From positions 1,302,001-1,366,000 of the forward strand of contig NZXX01000001.1 of the NCBI GenBank assembly GCA_002702065.1: DNA of 64,000 bases, given 5' to 3'. This stretch comes from Anaerolineaceae bacterium. Lineage in GTDB: Bacteria; Chloroflexota; Anaerolineae; Aggregatilineales; Phototrophicaceae. How positions within the stretch are numbered: the first letter of the stretch is position 1; the number at the start of each line of letters is the position of its first letter. The notes under the pieces are model-generated. The model saw only the letters and a list, made by a program, of their open reading frames with translations, was not told where the DNA came from and did not search any database. A program made the position numbers and the translations under genes. Positions 26,790 through 34,978 of the stretch are shown here, one piece after another.

Positions 26790-27905
26790 ATGCAGCAATC
26801 CGAACGTATCCAACAGGCCGAAGCCTTTAAAGACCAGCAAAAGGCCATTTTCGAGAACAAGCTCGTCAAGATTGTCGAGATCAATGGGGCGGGCCGGATC
26901 AAGATCCACCTGCCGGAAAATGGCACCGGCTTCACCGAGCGGTATGTCGACCCCGACGAGCTCACCCCGATCACCGACTCGCCATCCCACCGGGCGGCTG
27001 CCGCTGCGGCGCAGAACCCGGCCATGCCGGACCATCTGAAAAACCTGTCGCCAGTGCTGCTTGGCCTGGCGCGCTTGAATCATCCGTTCATGGAAGTCGA
27101 GATGGTTTTGCGCCGGGCTGCGCTGGGGTATCACACCGAGCTGCGCGCCGCCCACCAAAAGACCCAGCAGGCGGCCGGATGGTTCGCTATCACCGGCTGG
27201 GACATCAACACGAAGGTGCGCCAGCAGTTGGTCGAGGCTGGCCTGCTCGAATCGCGGCCCACCGGCGAGAAACGTGGTGAAGGCTATGAATATCGCATCA
27301 CCGCGGCCGGTTGCGCCGCCATTAACCAGTCGTACCCGCTGGGGACGGAAACCCAGCCGGTGGCAGATGCGGCCGCGACTGCCGTTGACCTGGCCGAAGC
27401 GGTGGTTGCGCACGCGAAATCCAATCAGGTTACCGTCAAGACCCTGCGCCAGGATATTGGCAGGCCGGAGAAGCTGGATCGGGCTGACGAGGAACTGACC
27501 GATCATCTATCCGACGGCTGGATCATCCTCCAGACGGACTACATCAAATCTGGTGAGCTCGGCACACTCGTGCGCTTCGTCATGCTCCAGCGCTGGCTGG
27601 AACCGGCGTCCGCTGACGAACCCGAAACCCGCATTGAAGTCCAGACCCCGACTGAGCAGCCCGAACCGACAGCAGAAACCGCTGCCAGGCCGGTGACGGG
27701 CAAGCTGGTGCAGCCGGTCGGTGAGCCGGTGCTGGCGTACAGACCCGGTCCCTGGGCACGCAGTCTGATGCAGAACGGCCTCGACGAAACCCTCGACATC
27801 GCTGACCAGCAGATCGCCGAGGCCTTCAAAGCCGCCTATGAGCGATCGCTGGCCGACAATCAGATCGTCATCCGCCCCTTGTTACCTGGAAAGGCGCAGT
27901 CATGA
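26790..27905 (+). CDS. Prophage early protein, winged-helix-like
   Basis: 371 residues, ATG 26790, with GAGGGAATCTT upstream. It opens with a helical region and a small beta unit (LVKIVEINGAGRIKIHLPE). The central part repeats the winged-helix style of the preceding gene (WDINTKVRQQLVEAGLLES, then YEYRITAAGCAAI), suggesting shared ancestry. A Pro/Thr/Glu linker (PTEQPEPTAETAARP) and a helical C terminus follow. Function unknown; DNA binding is an inference. It overlaps the next start by 4 bases. Confidence 0.58.
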   Translation: MQQSERIQQAEAFKDQQKAIFENKLVKIVEINGAGRIKIHLPENGTGFTERYVDPDELTPITDSPSHRAAAAAAQNPAMPDHLKNLSPVLLGLARLNHPFMEVEMVLRRAALGYHTELRAAHQKTQQAAGWFAITGWDINTKVRQQLVEAGLLESRPTGEKRGEGYEYRITAAGCAAINQSYPLGTETQPVADAAATAVDLAEAVVAHAKSNQVTVKTLRQDIGRPEKLDRADEELTDHLSDGWIILQTDYIKSGELGTLVRFVMLQRWLEPASADEPETRIEVQTPTEQPEPTAETAARPVTGKLVQPVGEPVLAYRPGPWARSLMQNGLDETLDIADQQIAEAFKAAYERSLADNQIVIRPLLPGKAQS

Positions 27906-28510
27906 GCGAACACAACCAGAATCAGAGCATCCTCACCTGGCAGCGGCAGGTGGCCCCGCTGGTCAACTGCGCCCAGGTCGCCGAGGAGATGCTCGGCAAG
28001 ATCGAAGGCCCGTTAGGAGCAATCTACCAGCAGGCCGAACAGGCTGGGGATCAGCAGACGGTGCAGCACGTCATGACCGTGTGGGATCTGTCTCAGCACT
28101 TGGCCGCCCAGATCCCGCCCTTCGTGGCTGCGCTCCAGGGGGGTGCCGCCACGATTGAGGAGATCAAGCAGCAGCGCGACGCCATCACCTCAGAGCTCAA
28201 CGACTTGGTCGCGGCGATCGACGACTACGATCTCGACGACCCGCGCCTGCGCGACTTCGCCGAGGTCATCCAGGATGATGCCTACGAGTGGGCCAGTGAG
28301 CAGGCCATGGAGCACGCCTCAATGGTGATGTATGACGAGGTTTACGACTCGCTGTATGAGGAGATCGTCGAGGCATGGCACACCACGCACATGAACGCGA
28401 TCTACGTCATCAACCTGCTGCGCGGCGACGCCGAAGAAATAACTGACGAGCGACGTGACCTGCTCAAGCGGCTGCTGGCGACATTCGATGTCAAGGTCGG
28501 TGAATCATGA
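27902..28510 (+). CDS. Prophage early acidic helical protein (QRDAI family, member 1)
   Basis: 202 residues, ATGA-coupled to the previous gene. Very acidic and helical. A central segment, QQRDAITSELNDLVAAIDDY, closely resembles EQRDAIAGELESLVGAIKNY in the next protein, so the two are diverged paralogues or share a module. No enzymatic motif is visible. Confidence 0.58.
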   Translation: MSEHNQNQSILTWQRQVAPLVNCAQVAEEMLGKIEGPLGAIYQQAEQAGDQQTVQHVMTVWDLSQHLAAQIPPFVAALQGGAATIEEIKQQRDAITSELNDLVAAIDDYDLDDPRLRDFAEVIQDDAYEWASEQAMEHASMVMYDEVYDSLYEEIVEAWHTTHMNAIYVINLLRGDAEEITDERRDLLKRLLATFDVKVGES

Positions 28511-29082
28511 GCGCCGATGATGTCCGCGCGATTACGCGCATCGACCGCGAGCGCTACATGGAGGATCTGCGCGGCAAGCTGGATACCGCCTGGCAGGCCG
28601 TGCTGTGCCTGCCGGAGGACCATCCACGCCGTGATGTGGCACTCGATGCCATCCAGGGCATGTGGGAAACCAATATCGCCCTGGCCGAATTGATCCAGGA
28701 TGCCGAACGGATGCTCAGCGCTGCCCACAGCGCGATGACAGTCGCCACCGAACAGCGTGACGCGATCGCCGGTGAGCTGGAGTCGCTAGTGGGGGCGATC
28801 AAGAACTACTGGGGCAGCGATCACCCGCTCGTCGAAGGTCTCTATGACGAAATCATGGAGGCTCACAACGCCGCTTTCTGGGAATCGCTGCCGTATGACA
28901 TGGCCGCTGTGCTCGGCGACAACTGGAGCCACATGGATGCCGACGCGCTCTACTATGCCCTCACGGCGGACATCGATGAGGTCGGCGAGGAATGGAACGG
29001 CTACAGCCGCGACCAGTTGCTCGCCTTTCGCGGTGCGCTGCTGCACATGATCCGCGCGCTGACGGATCGGGGTGAGGCATGA
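28507..29082 (+). CDS. Prophage early acidic helical protein (QRDAI family, member 2)
   Basis: 191 residues, ATGA-coupled. It shares the QRDAI..EL..LV.AI..Y module with the upstream gene, followed in both by a short acidic DP/DHPL segment. The N terminus (ITRIDRERYMEDLRGKLDTA) is an amphipathic helix. Function unknown. Confidence 0.58.
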   Translation: MSADDVRAITRIDRERYMEDLRGKLDTAWQAVLCLPEDHPRRDVALDAIQGMWETNIALAELIQDAERMLSAAHSAMTVATEQRDAIAGELESLVGAIKNYWGSDHPLVEGLYDEIMEAHNAAFWESLPYDMAAVLGDNWSHMDADALYYALTADIDEVGEEWNGYSRDQLLAFRGALLHMIRALTDRGEA

Positions 29083-29459
29083 TCCTGTCTGATGTCTGGG
29101 CCCGCGGAACTCTGGAGTCACTCAAGCGCAAGGGCAATGGTCAGGTGATCACCGCCGAGCAGGTCTTTGCCGAGTTGCGCCAGGAGCGGGACCGTTTGCG
29201 CGACCAACTGGCCGATGCCCGGAAGCAGATCGCCGTGCTTGAGCACAGGCTGTCGATCTACGAAGCCACCGGTGGTCACGACCGGCTGGTGAACATGACC
29301 GAAGCCGCGCAGATGTTGAAGGTGCACCCCAGCACGATCTCCCGCTGGGTGGCTGCCGGACACTTCAAACTCTACCACGATAGCGGGGCCAAACCCCTGA
29401 TCTACGCATCGTCACTCATCCGGCCCGAGCCGAAGAAGCGCGGGAGGAAAAAGCCATGA
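29079..29459 (+). CDS. MerR/excisionase-type HTH protein with coiled coil
   Basis: 126 residues, ATGA-coupled. A coiled coil (about 28-62, ELRQERDRLRDQLADARKQI) precedes an HTH_17-type DNA-binding domain: NMTEAAQMLKVHPSTISRWV, then AAGHFKLYHDSGAKPLIY, ending in a basic tail (PEPKKRGRKKP). Such domains occur in excisionases and phage regulators; the coiled coil suggests a dimer. Confidence 0.75.
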   Translation: MILSDVWARGTLESLKRKGNGQVITAEQVFAELRQERDRLRDQLADARKQIAVLEHRLSIYEATGGHDRLVNMTEAAQMLKVHPSTISRWVAAGHFKLYHDSGAKPLIYASSLIRPEPKKRGRKKP

Positions 29460-29788
29460 AGCACATCACCTGTCCCGACTGTGGCAACAACTTCATCACA
29501 CAGCACCGGCTGCCGGATGGTGAGCTGGTCGAACAGTGCAAGCAGTGCCTGCACACCTGGCCTGGCGAAGCCAAATACTTCCAGGGTGAGATGATGGTCT
29601 GCGCGCTGTGCGACCGGCAGCAGCAGTCGGACCCGAACGTCAATAGCCACTGGCGCGTGCTCGAGCTGGACAATCACGTGTACTACGTCTGCTCGAAGCA
29701 CTTCCCGCCAGATTGGGCGAAGGCCTCCGACTTCAAGCACGCCTACAAGTACGTGATCCGCAAGCTCACGGAAAAGGGGAAGTCATGA
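29456..29788 (+). CDS. Zinc-ribbon protein
   Basis: 110 residues, ATGA-coupled. Two metal-binding units: CPDCGNNF...EQCKQCLHTW near the start and CALCDRQQ...YYVCSKHFPP in the middle, giving four Cys pairs or Cys/His. The basic C terminus (KYVIRKLTEKGKS) may touch nucleic acid. Typical of small phage early proteins; exact role unknown. Confidence 0.68.
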   Translation: MKHITCPDCGNNFITQHRLPDGELVEQCKQCLHTWPGEAKYFQGEMMVCALCDRQQQSDPNVNSHWRVLELDNHVYYVCSKHFPPDWAKASDFKHAYKYVIRKLTEKGKS

Positions 29789-30132
29789 TCGTCAAAGTCC
29801 AAATCAGCAATCTGACGCTTGAATACGAGGAATTCGAGGAGCCGCCGGTTCACATGAAGCGGTGCAGCAAATGCGGCGAACAGTGGCCTGCGACGACTGA
29901 ATTCTTCTACTTCGACCGCCAGTACGATACGCTGCGCAATCCCTGCATTGCCTGTGTTGAGGAAAAGCGTAAGGAGACAAACGCCACGACGCCATGCTGT
30001 GTGGCGGGGTGCGACAAGCCACGCTACGTCGGGCGCTCCGGCAATCGCCGGTACAGCCGCTGCACCGAACACCTGCGTGAGCAGCACCGGGCGGCTTATG
30101 CACGCAAGAAACAACGGGAAGGTCGATCATGA
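29785..30132 (+). CDS. Cys-rich early protein, zinc-binding
   Basis: 115 residues from ATG 29785, overlapping the previous stop by 4 bases with GGGGAAGTC upstream. The first Cys unit is RCSKCGEQWPATTEFF...NPCIACVEEKR, a layout seen in HNH-associated zinc ribbons. A second, CCVAGCDKPRYVG...RCTEHLREQHR, follows, with a basic tail. No catalytic HNH core is visible, so a nuclease is not claimed. Confidence 0.62.
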   Translation: MIVKVQISNLTLEYEEFEEPPVHMKRCSKCGEQWPATTEFFYFDRQYDTLRNPCIACVEEKRKETNATTPCCVAGCDKPRYVGRSGNRRYSRCTEHLREQHRAAYARKKQREGRS

Positions 30133-30332
30133 CCACGCCGACGCCGGACCAGGTTGCCAACAGCATCGCCCGGCAGGTTCGTCACCGGCTGTGTGTGTCC
30201 GAGCAGAACCATGCCGATCTGGTCTTCGCTGACTTCGAAGATGCCCTGAGCAAAGCCGAGTCCGAAGACGAACGCATCACGATTTGCAGCCGGTGGTACC
30301 GATGGGCCGCAACCCTGCGGCGTGACAGCTAA
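30129..30332 (+). CDS. Small prophage early protein
   Basis: 67 residues, ATGA-coupled, the last gene of the intact early operon. Helical, with DQVANSIARQVRHRLCVSEQ and an acidic middle. Not recognised. Confidence 0.55.
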   Translation: MTTPTPDQVANSIARQVRHRLCVSEQNHADLVFADFEDALSKAESEDERITICSRWYRWAATLRRDS

Positions 30333-30392
30333 TTCACTGGCGGTGGCCATCCGGCTGCCGCCTCTTGCACAATTTCTTGCGCGGAGTGAACA

Positions 30393-30455
30393 ATGGCAAC
30401 GTGTAGTTATTGTGGAAAAACCCTCGACAAGGTTTACTTGTGTTATTCATGCTAA
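30393..30455 (+). CDS. 20-residue double-CxxC microprotein or truncated zinc-ribbon gene
   Basis: ATG 30393 with GGAGTG upstream encodes MATCSYCGKTLDKVYLCYSC, then TAA. The two CxxC pairs are spaced like the first half of a zinc ribbon. The frame ends exactly where the AT-rich histidine-kinase segment begins; the last 9 bases overlap the 3' end of that gene. It is either a genuine minimal zinc knuckle or the 5' stub of a gene cut by insertion. Confidence 0.5.
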   Translation: MATCSYCGKTLDKVYLCYSC

Positions 30456-31976
30456 CGTGACTGCTTGCTCTGAATTTAACCCTTCTTGGCATACAGGCAG
30501 AACAACAGTGAAGGTCGTACCTTTACCCTCCGAGCTTTTGACCGAAACGGTTCCACCGTGGGCTTCGACTGCTCGTTTCACGATGGCCAAGCCTAAACCC
30601 GTTCCTGGAATAATACCAACATTGGTGCCACGGTGGTAATCATCGAAGAGTCGTTTCTGATCTTCTTCGGAGATGCCTATTCCTTTGTCTTGTACAATGA
30701 TAACTGTCTCCGACAGTTGACATCGCAGCTTGACTCTTATCTGGCCGCCATCGGGTGAATATTTGATTGCATTTGAGAGTAAATTCGCGATCATCTGGTG
30801 TAGAAGGTTTGGATCGGCCCTTACCTGTGTGCAGGTACCCGTGACCGATAGATAAATATCGTGTAAGGCCCCGCCTAGCACGAGAGCCCTGTTTACTTCA
30901 TCGCGACAGAACTGTACAAGGTCAATGGTAGCGGCGTGAATATCGAGTCCTACCTTTTCCGCTTTGCTAAGCGTCAGTGTATCATCTAGAAGGTCGGTCA
31001 AGCGGCTTGCGCTCTCTTGAATCTGAACGAGTTTCGCCTGCCGTTGCTCTTTAGACAGCCGGTCATTATACTTCTGGAGCATCTGAGTGGTTGTCGAAAT
31101 GATGGCGAGCGGATTGCGAAACTCATGTGACATCATCGACACAAAGCGTGCCTTTAGTTCGCTAAGCTCTTTTTCTTTCTCCAATTCAGCCTGTAACCGC
31201 TCTGCTTTCAGCAATTCATCTTGTGCGCGAATATGTTCGGTAATGTCGAGCAATGTGCCCATCAACACCTGTTGACCTTGGAGATCCACACTACGACCTA
31301 ACCCTTCGCACAGAATCGGAGTCCCATTCTTGTGTAGTCCGGTGAAGGTAACCCTTGCTCCTTCAACATCACCATCCAAAATTGTTTGAAGGACTTCCTG
31401 GACTACATCCAGGCTTTCCGGATGAACGACATCTAATGCACACATACGCCCAATCATATCAGTTGGTTGATAACCAAACGTTGCTGCCAGTGCGCCATTA
31501 ACATACAAGAAGTTGCTGCCTTGAAGAATATATACCCCTGCCAAACTACCTTCCGTCAGCATGCGAAATCGCTCTTCGCTGGCCTGTAGAGCTGCCTCGG
31601 CCTTCATGCGTTCAGTCAACTCTTGCCTGAGTTTCTTGCTCATGTCACGAAATCGCCCAATGATTGCACCGACCAAAATCGCAGCCACAGATCCGGCCCC
31701 GCCTCCACGTTGGAAAACAACATCCCATCCACTTTCACCCACCATATTCATGAGCCAAGTATTAATGAAGAAAATCAGCAAGCCTGCCAACAGGCCCGCC
31801 CGGAATCCATACACCAACCCGGCAGCTATGACCGGTATGACCGACATTGGCAAGATTGCTGTACCACGGGCAGAGTAGAGAGGGAAAAACAGGAGCAAAT
31901 AGGCGACAAAGATACTCACAACCAAGGACCGTTGGATCCAGTGCATGTTAGTCATTATTACTAATCTGTGTGCCAC
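30447..31976 (-). CDS. Membrane-bound PAS sensor histidine kinase
   Basis: 509 residues. The N-terminal 105 or so residues have four hydrophobic segments (VVSIFVAYLLLFFPLY, AILPMSVIPVIAAG, AGLLAGLLIFFINTW, VAAILVGAIIG). A PAS domain follows (about 130-250, with MLTEGSLAGVYILQG and MGTLLDITEH), then a coiled linker, HisKA with phospho-acceptor His284 in MMSHEFRNPL, and HATPase_c with N box NLLSNAIKYSP, G1 VQDKGIGIS and G2 PGTGLGLAIV. No response regulator is nearby. It lies between the early and late prophage operons, is more AT-rich than both and faces left like the late genes, so it looks acquired. The start at GTG 31976 is uncertain; ATG 31955 is an alternative. Confidence 0.88.
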   Translation of the reverse strand: MAHRLVIMTNMHWIQRSLVVSIFVAYLLLFFPLYSARGTAILPMSVIPVIAAGLVYGFRAGLLAGLLIFFINTWLMNMVGESGWDVVFQRGGGAGSVAAILVGAIIGRFRDMSKKLRQELTERMKAEAALQASEERFRMLTEGSLAGVYILQGSNFLYVNGALAATFGYQPTDMIGRMCALDVVHPESLDVVQEVLQTILDGDVEGARVTFTGLHKNGTPILCEGLGRSVDLQGQQVLMGTLLDITEHIRAQDELLKAERLQAELEKEKELSELKARFVSMMSHEFRNPLAIISTTTQMLQKYNDRLSKEQRQAKLVQIQESASRLTDLLDDTLTLSKAEKVGLDIHAATIDLVQFCRDEVNRALVLGGALHDIYLSVTGTCTQVRADPNLLHQMIANLLSNAIKYSPDGGQIRVKLRCQLSETVIIVQDKGIGISEEDQKRLFDDYHRGTNVGIIPGTGLGLAIVKRAVEAHGGTVSVKSSEGKGTTFTVVLPVCQEGLNSEQAVTLA

Positions 31977-32120
31977 TTTCTATATCCTTCCCACCACGCA
32001 CACGACCATTTTAGATCGCACATAAAGATATTTACAAAAAAGACTATATGAATGTGGACAAATTTAGTTAAACTTCACAATCGAGCCTTACTAGATGATC
32101 AATTCATGAAAACTATGAAT

Positions 32121-32167
32121 CAAAAAACAAAAACCCCCGGCAGTGTGAGGGAGCACCACCGGGGGTT
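32121..32167 (-). terminator. Strong terminator of the prophage late operon
   Basis: The stem AACCCCCGG/CCGGGGGTT (32132-32140 and 32159-32167) is followed on the minus strand by TTTTTGTTTTTTG. It lies 34 bases after the last late gene. Confidence 0.9.
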
Positions 32168-32200
32168 CACCCGCTCGGGGGAAAGCGGGACTCAGGATTG

Positions 32201-32752
32201 CTATGCAGGTTTCTTCGGGATTTTCATCTGATCCTTCGTAAAGCCAAACCCCGGCAAGTTCAGGGCTTTCGCGGCCTGATACACCACGCTCTGACCGAAC
32301 ACCCCGGCGATGCTCGTAATCAGCGCCAGCAGGGCCGGTTGGAATTTGATTACTGCGTTGCCAATCTGAACAAACGCATCACCAAACCCATAATGGTCCG
32401 TGATCCAGTAGATCACGCCCAGCAAAACCGGCATCCCAGCGGCGACTATCGGCAGATATTTTTCGCCCGCCTTCCACCAGTTGACCGTGATGAACTTGTA
32501 GGTATTGGTCAATGGCTCACTCAACATGCCCAACCCGGCGAAGAATAGAGCGCTCAGGCCCAGCAGGTATTCAAACACGCCGACCGGCCTGGGGATCAGG
32601 TCCGGATCGATCTCGCCGACCGGCTCGGTATCCTGCGTCAACACGATGGTTTCTGGCGGTACATCGTCCGCAGCCAGCACCGGTGCAGTCAGCACCAGCA
32701 GCACCAACACAAGCACAAACAAACGGCTAAACGCCGCTGAAAAGTGGATCAT
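32201..32752 (-). CDS. Holin-like membrane protein with signal peptide
   Basis: 183 residues, the last gene of the late operon. A signal peptide (LFVLVLVLLVLTAPVLA followed by AD) is followed by an acidic extracytoplasmic segment and three hydrophobic stretches (YLLGLSALFFAGLGML, YLPIVAAGMPVLLGVIYWI, LLALITSIAGVFGQSV), then a lysine-rich C terminus (KDQMKIPKKPA). Position, small size and topology fit a holin or lysis-associated protein, but no holin family motif is recognised. It overlaps the upstream gene by 26 bases. Confidence 0.55.
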   Translation of the reverse strand: MIHFSAAFSRLFVLVLVLLVLTAPVLAADDVPPETIVLTQDTEPVGEIDPDLIPRPVGVFEYLLGLSALFFAGLGMLSEPLTNTYKFITVNWWKAGEKYLPIVAAGMPVLLGVIYWITDHYGFGDAFVQIGNAVIKFQPALLALITSIAGVFGQSVVYQAAKALNLPGFGFTKDQMKIPKKPA

Positions 32753-33974
32753 ATTCTTCCTCCTCGGGTAATAGCGATTTGTAGAGATTGGCTTCGGCCT
32801 GTTCCGCCTCAGCCAACAAATGAAAGCCTTCCATCATGAGGGCATACGCGCGTCCTTTGGTTTGCTTCAACTCGATGATCAGCCGGATATTCGCCTCATC
32901 AAAATGCAGGGCATCCGGCGGGGTGGGATCCGGTTCGGGTGCAGGCGTCTCTGCCTGTAGCGCAAACTGCTCTTCCAGGGTGTCACGGACCAGCGCCATC
33001 CAGCCGATATGGCCGCCGTACTGGGCGCCATACCAGCGATAGCCGTCTTCTTCGTAGTTAGGCTCCAGCCAGACCTTCAGATTGCTGTGGATGCCCACCG
33101 TCACCAGTACCTTGCCTGGCTCTCGGACGATGGTGCTATCCGCTTCTGGAAACTCACGCCGTTCGACAAATGGCGCATCTCGAATGCGGCATTTATCGAC
33201 CAGGAGCTGGGCGTCTTTCCACACATTACTATCCTTCGCCGGTAACGTTGGCGGTTGGTTTCGCGGTATCGCTGGCAATGTCATGGGCATAATCCCCGGC
33301 CAACTCTTACGCACTGGTGCAGATGGTGCATCCAGCGACACGATATAGGAGTGAAACACTTCCCCAGAACTGAATCCCACAAGGCCAATCCCTTTGGCAT
33401 ACCAGTACCGCTCGACTTTCTGGTTGGGGGTGTAGTACCACGCCAGCTCAAGCACATTCACAACGGTCAGACCGCTGGGGAATGTCCTGCTATGATGGTG
33501 GGCAACCAGCTCCAGATAACTCACATCCGTGTATGTGTCCCGGCTGGGCTGGCCGTCACTCTTGCGAAAATATCGGACTTCCGGGGCGCGTCGGAATGGT
33601 TGACCGATAGACCACAGCGCCGGGCACCACTTGCTGCCCAGCGAGCCCCCTTCCCATAGCTGATAGTATTCAGCCTCATTCGGGCTGGTATCGGTGCCGC
33701 GCCAGATAAAGCCGCTGTGTTCGGCCAGTTCTTCGCTGTTGCCGTTTTTGACAAACCAGCCATGCCGGTTATCACCGGCAGCCAATTGCGTCTGACATAC
33801 TTCGCCAGTGCTCAAGAGATAGACCAGCTCTGGCCAGCCGAAGAGATAATCACGCATTCGATAGGGCCCATCCTGCGGCAGGCTGATGTGCGTCGTCACA
33901 TCGGTCACGGCAGGGGCGCTAGCGGGAGATGGTCGCTTCGTGCGGGTAAAGGTGTTATTCGAGTAAGTGTTCAT
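32727..33974 (-). CDS. Late prophage protein with SH3-like C-terminal region
   Basis: 415 residues. The N-terminal 30 are Ser/Thr/Pro-rich; the body is aromatic-rich (YQLWEGGSLGSKWCPALW) and ends its first domain near SLDAPSAP. Residues about 270-345 read as a bacterial SH3-like module (STIVREPGKVLVTVGIHSNL, then GAQYGGHIGWMALV), then a helical tail. Its place between a spanin-like and a holin-like gene suggests a lysis or wall-related role. No amidase, muramidase or peptidase motif is evident, so endolysin is only a possibility. ATGA-coupled to the upstream gene. Confidence 0.5.
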   Translation of the reverse strand: MNTYSNNTFTRTKRPSPASAPAVTDVTTHISLPQDGPYRMRDYLFGWPELVYLLSTGEVCQTQLAAGDNRHGWFVKNGNSEELAEHSGFIWRGTDTSPNEAEYYQLWEGGSLGSKWCPALWSIGQPFRRAPEVRYFRKSDGQPSRDTYTDVSYLELVAHHHSRTFPSGLTVVNVLELAWYYTPNQKVERYWYAKGIGLVGFSSGEVFHSYIVSLDAPSAPVRKSWPGIMPMTLPAIPRNQPPTLPAKDSNVWKDAQLLVDKCRIRDAPFVERREFPEADSTIVREPGKVLVTVGIHSNLKVWLEPNYEEDGYRWYGAQYGGHIGWMALVRDTLEEQFALQAETPAPEPDPTPPDALHFDEANIRLIIELKQTKGRAYALMMEGFHLLAEAEQAEANLYKSLLPEEEEYDPLFSGV

Positions 33975-34636
33975 TCAACGGCGTCACCCTTCAGCTCTGC
34001 GATCTGGTTACGTGCGTCGCTCAGTTCAGCCCGGCAGTCCTCGCACTCCGTGTTGAGCCGTTCCGCCTGGCGCTTGTACGATTCCAGCGCGGCTTTCTCT
34101 GTCCGGAGACTCTTGACCTCGCGGTTGAGCTGGTCCTCGCGATCGACCAGGGCTGTGTTCTCACGCAGCAGCCGGTCGCGTTCTTTCTTGATCGCCTCGT
34201 AGTCGGCGACCTTGCGCTCCAGCTCGCCCAGCCGGACGTTCAGCTGGGTCTCACTGGCGACTTTTTCCTCGATCAGGATCTTGTTGCGCTCATACCATTC
34301 GCTGCGCTGTTTTTCGTGTGCCTCTTTCATCAGGCGCACTTCGGCCTGGACTTCAATCAACTGATCCCGGTATTGGCCGATGGTGGTTTTGAGCCCTTCA
34401 ACCTGCTGCGCCTGCTGGGTTTTGTAGTCGTCGAAATCATCCTGCACCTTCGCCCTGGATTCCAGCACGTCAGTGTATTTGGACCACAGATCTTGCAGGT
34501 CTGATTTGCCCTTATCCGCGGCCTCGTCGACGTCATCTTTTGCCCGCCGGTTGAGCAACAGAGCTGCGCCGCCGCCGCCCACGGTCAGCAGCATCATGCC
34601 AAACTGGATAATTGCCAGGATGGTTTGATCACTCAT
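33971..34636 (-). CDS. N-anchored coiled-coil protein, spanin-like
   Basis: 221 residues: an N-terminal membrane anchor (IIQFGMMLLTVGGGGAALLL) followed by basic RRAK and an almost unbroken coiled coil to the end (ERKVADYEAIKKERDRLLRE, DREDQLNREVKSLRTEKAAL), with a CEDC pair near the C terminus. This is the layout of inner-membrane spanins (Rz-like), though longer than usual. A host without an outer membrane would not need one, so the role is uncertain. Confidence 0.55.
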   Translation of the reverse strand: MSDQTILAIIQFGMMLLTVGGGGAALLLNRRAKDDVDEAADKGKSDLQDLWSKYTDVLESRAKVQDDFDDYKTQQAQQVEGLKTTIGQYRDQLIEVQAEVRLMKEAHEKQRSEWYERNKILIEEKVASETQLNVRLGELERKVADYEAIKKERDRLLRENTALVDREDQLNREVKSLRTEKAALESYKRQAERLNTECEDCRAELSDARNQIAELKGDAVE

Positions 34637-34798
34637 CGGCTTTTCTCGGTCACACTTCGTGTTAAACTCATCTTTGAGGGTGCCCTCCTTGCAGGGTGCT
34701 CTGATCGTGGCAGCGACTCGGCTTGAATCGGGCTACTGTTACGATTGTTTTCAGAATAGATTCAGGTCGTTGAAATAACGGCAAGCCGTTGGGGGTAA
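34637..34798. promoter_or_regulatory. Intergenic with short palindrome
   Basis: Leader of the coiled-coil gene on the minus strand and upstream region of a small plus-strand ORF. It holds an AACGGC-AA-GCCGTT palindrome at about 34777-34790 next to the plus-strand ribosome site, and GGGTGC repeats at about 34678-34701. Confidence 0.35.
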
Positions 34799-34936
34799 AT
34801 GAATTACAAGCGTTTGTTGTTGCTGGTCATCATCGTTCTGTTGGTGTACAGGATACCCTGGCTGGTACTCCTGAGCCTGCCCGTTCTCATCCCACTGTCA
34901 ATCGGTCTCTGGATAAACTTTCGATCCGATAGGTAG
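34799..34936 (+). CDS. Putative 45-residue membrane peptide on the strand opposite the late operon
   Basis: ATG 34799 has GGGGGT six bases upstream. The product is MNYKR followed by two hydrophobic stretches (LLLLVIIVLLVY and WLVLLSLPVLIPLSIGLWI) and ends FRSDR. Such a clean basic-hydrophobic-basic layout is unlikely in random frame. It lies antisense in a gap of the late operon. Possibly a small phage membrane protein such as an exclusion or antiholin-type peptide; unproven. Confidence 0.42.
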   Translation: MNYKRLLLLVIIVLLVYRIPWLVLLSLPVLIPLSIGLWINFRSDR

Positions 34937-34978
34937 CATTCAAGACACGGGAACAATATAGGAACCGCCTTGCAGAAC

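Noticed and set aside
29785..30132. HNH endonuclease
   Set aside because: Cys pairs resemble HNH-associated zinc ribbons but the His-Asn-His core is absent.
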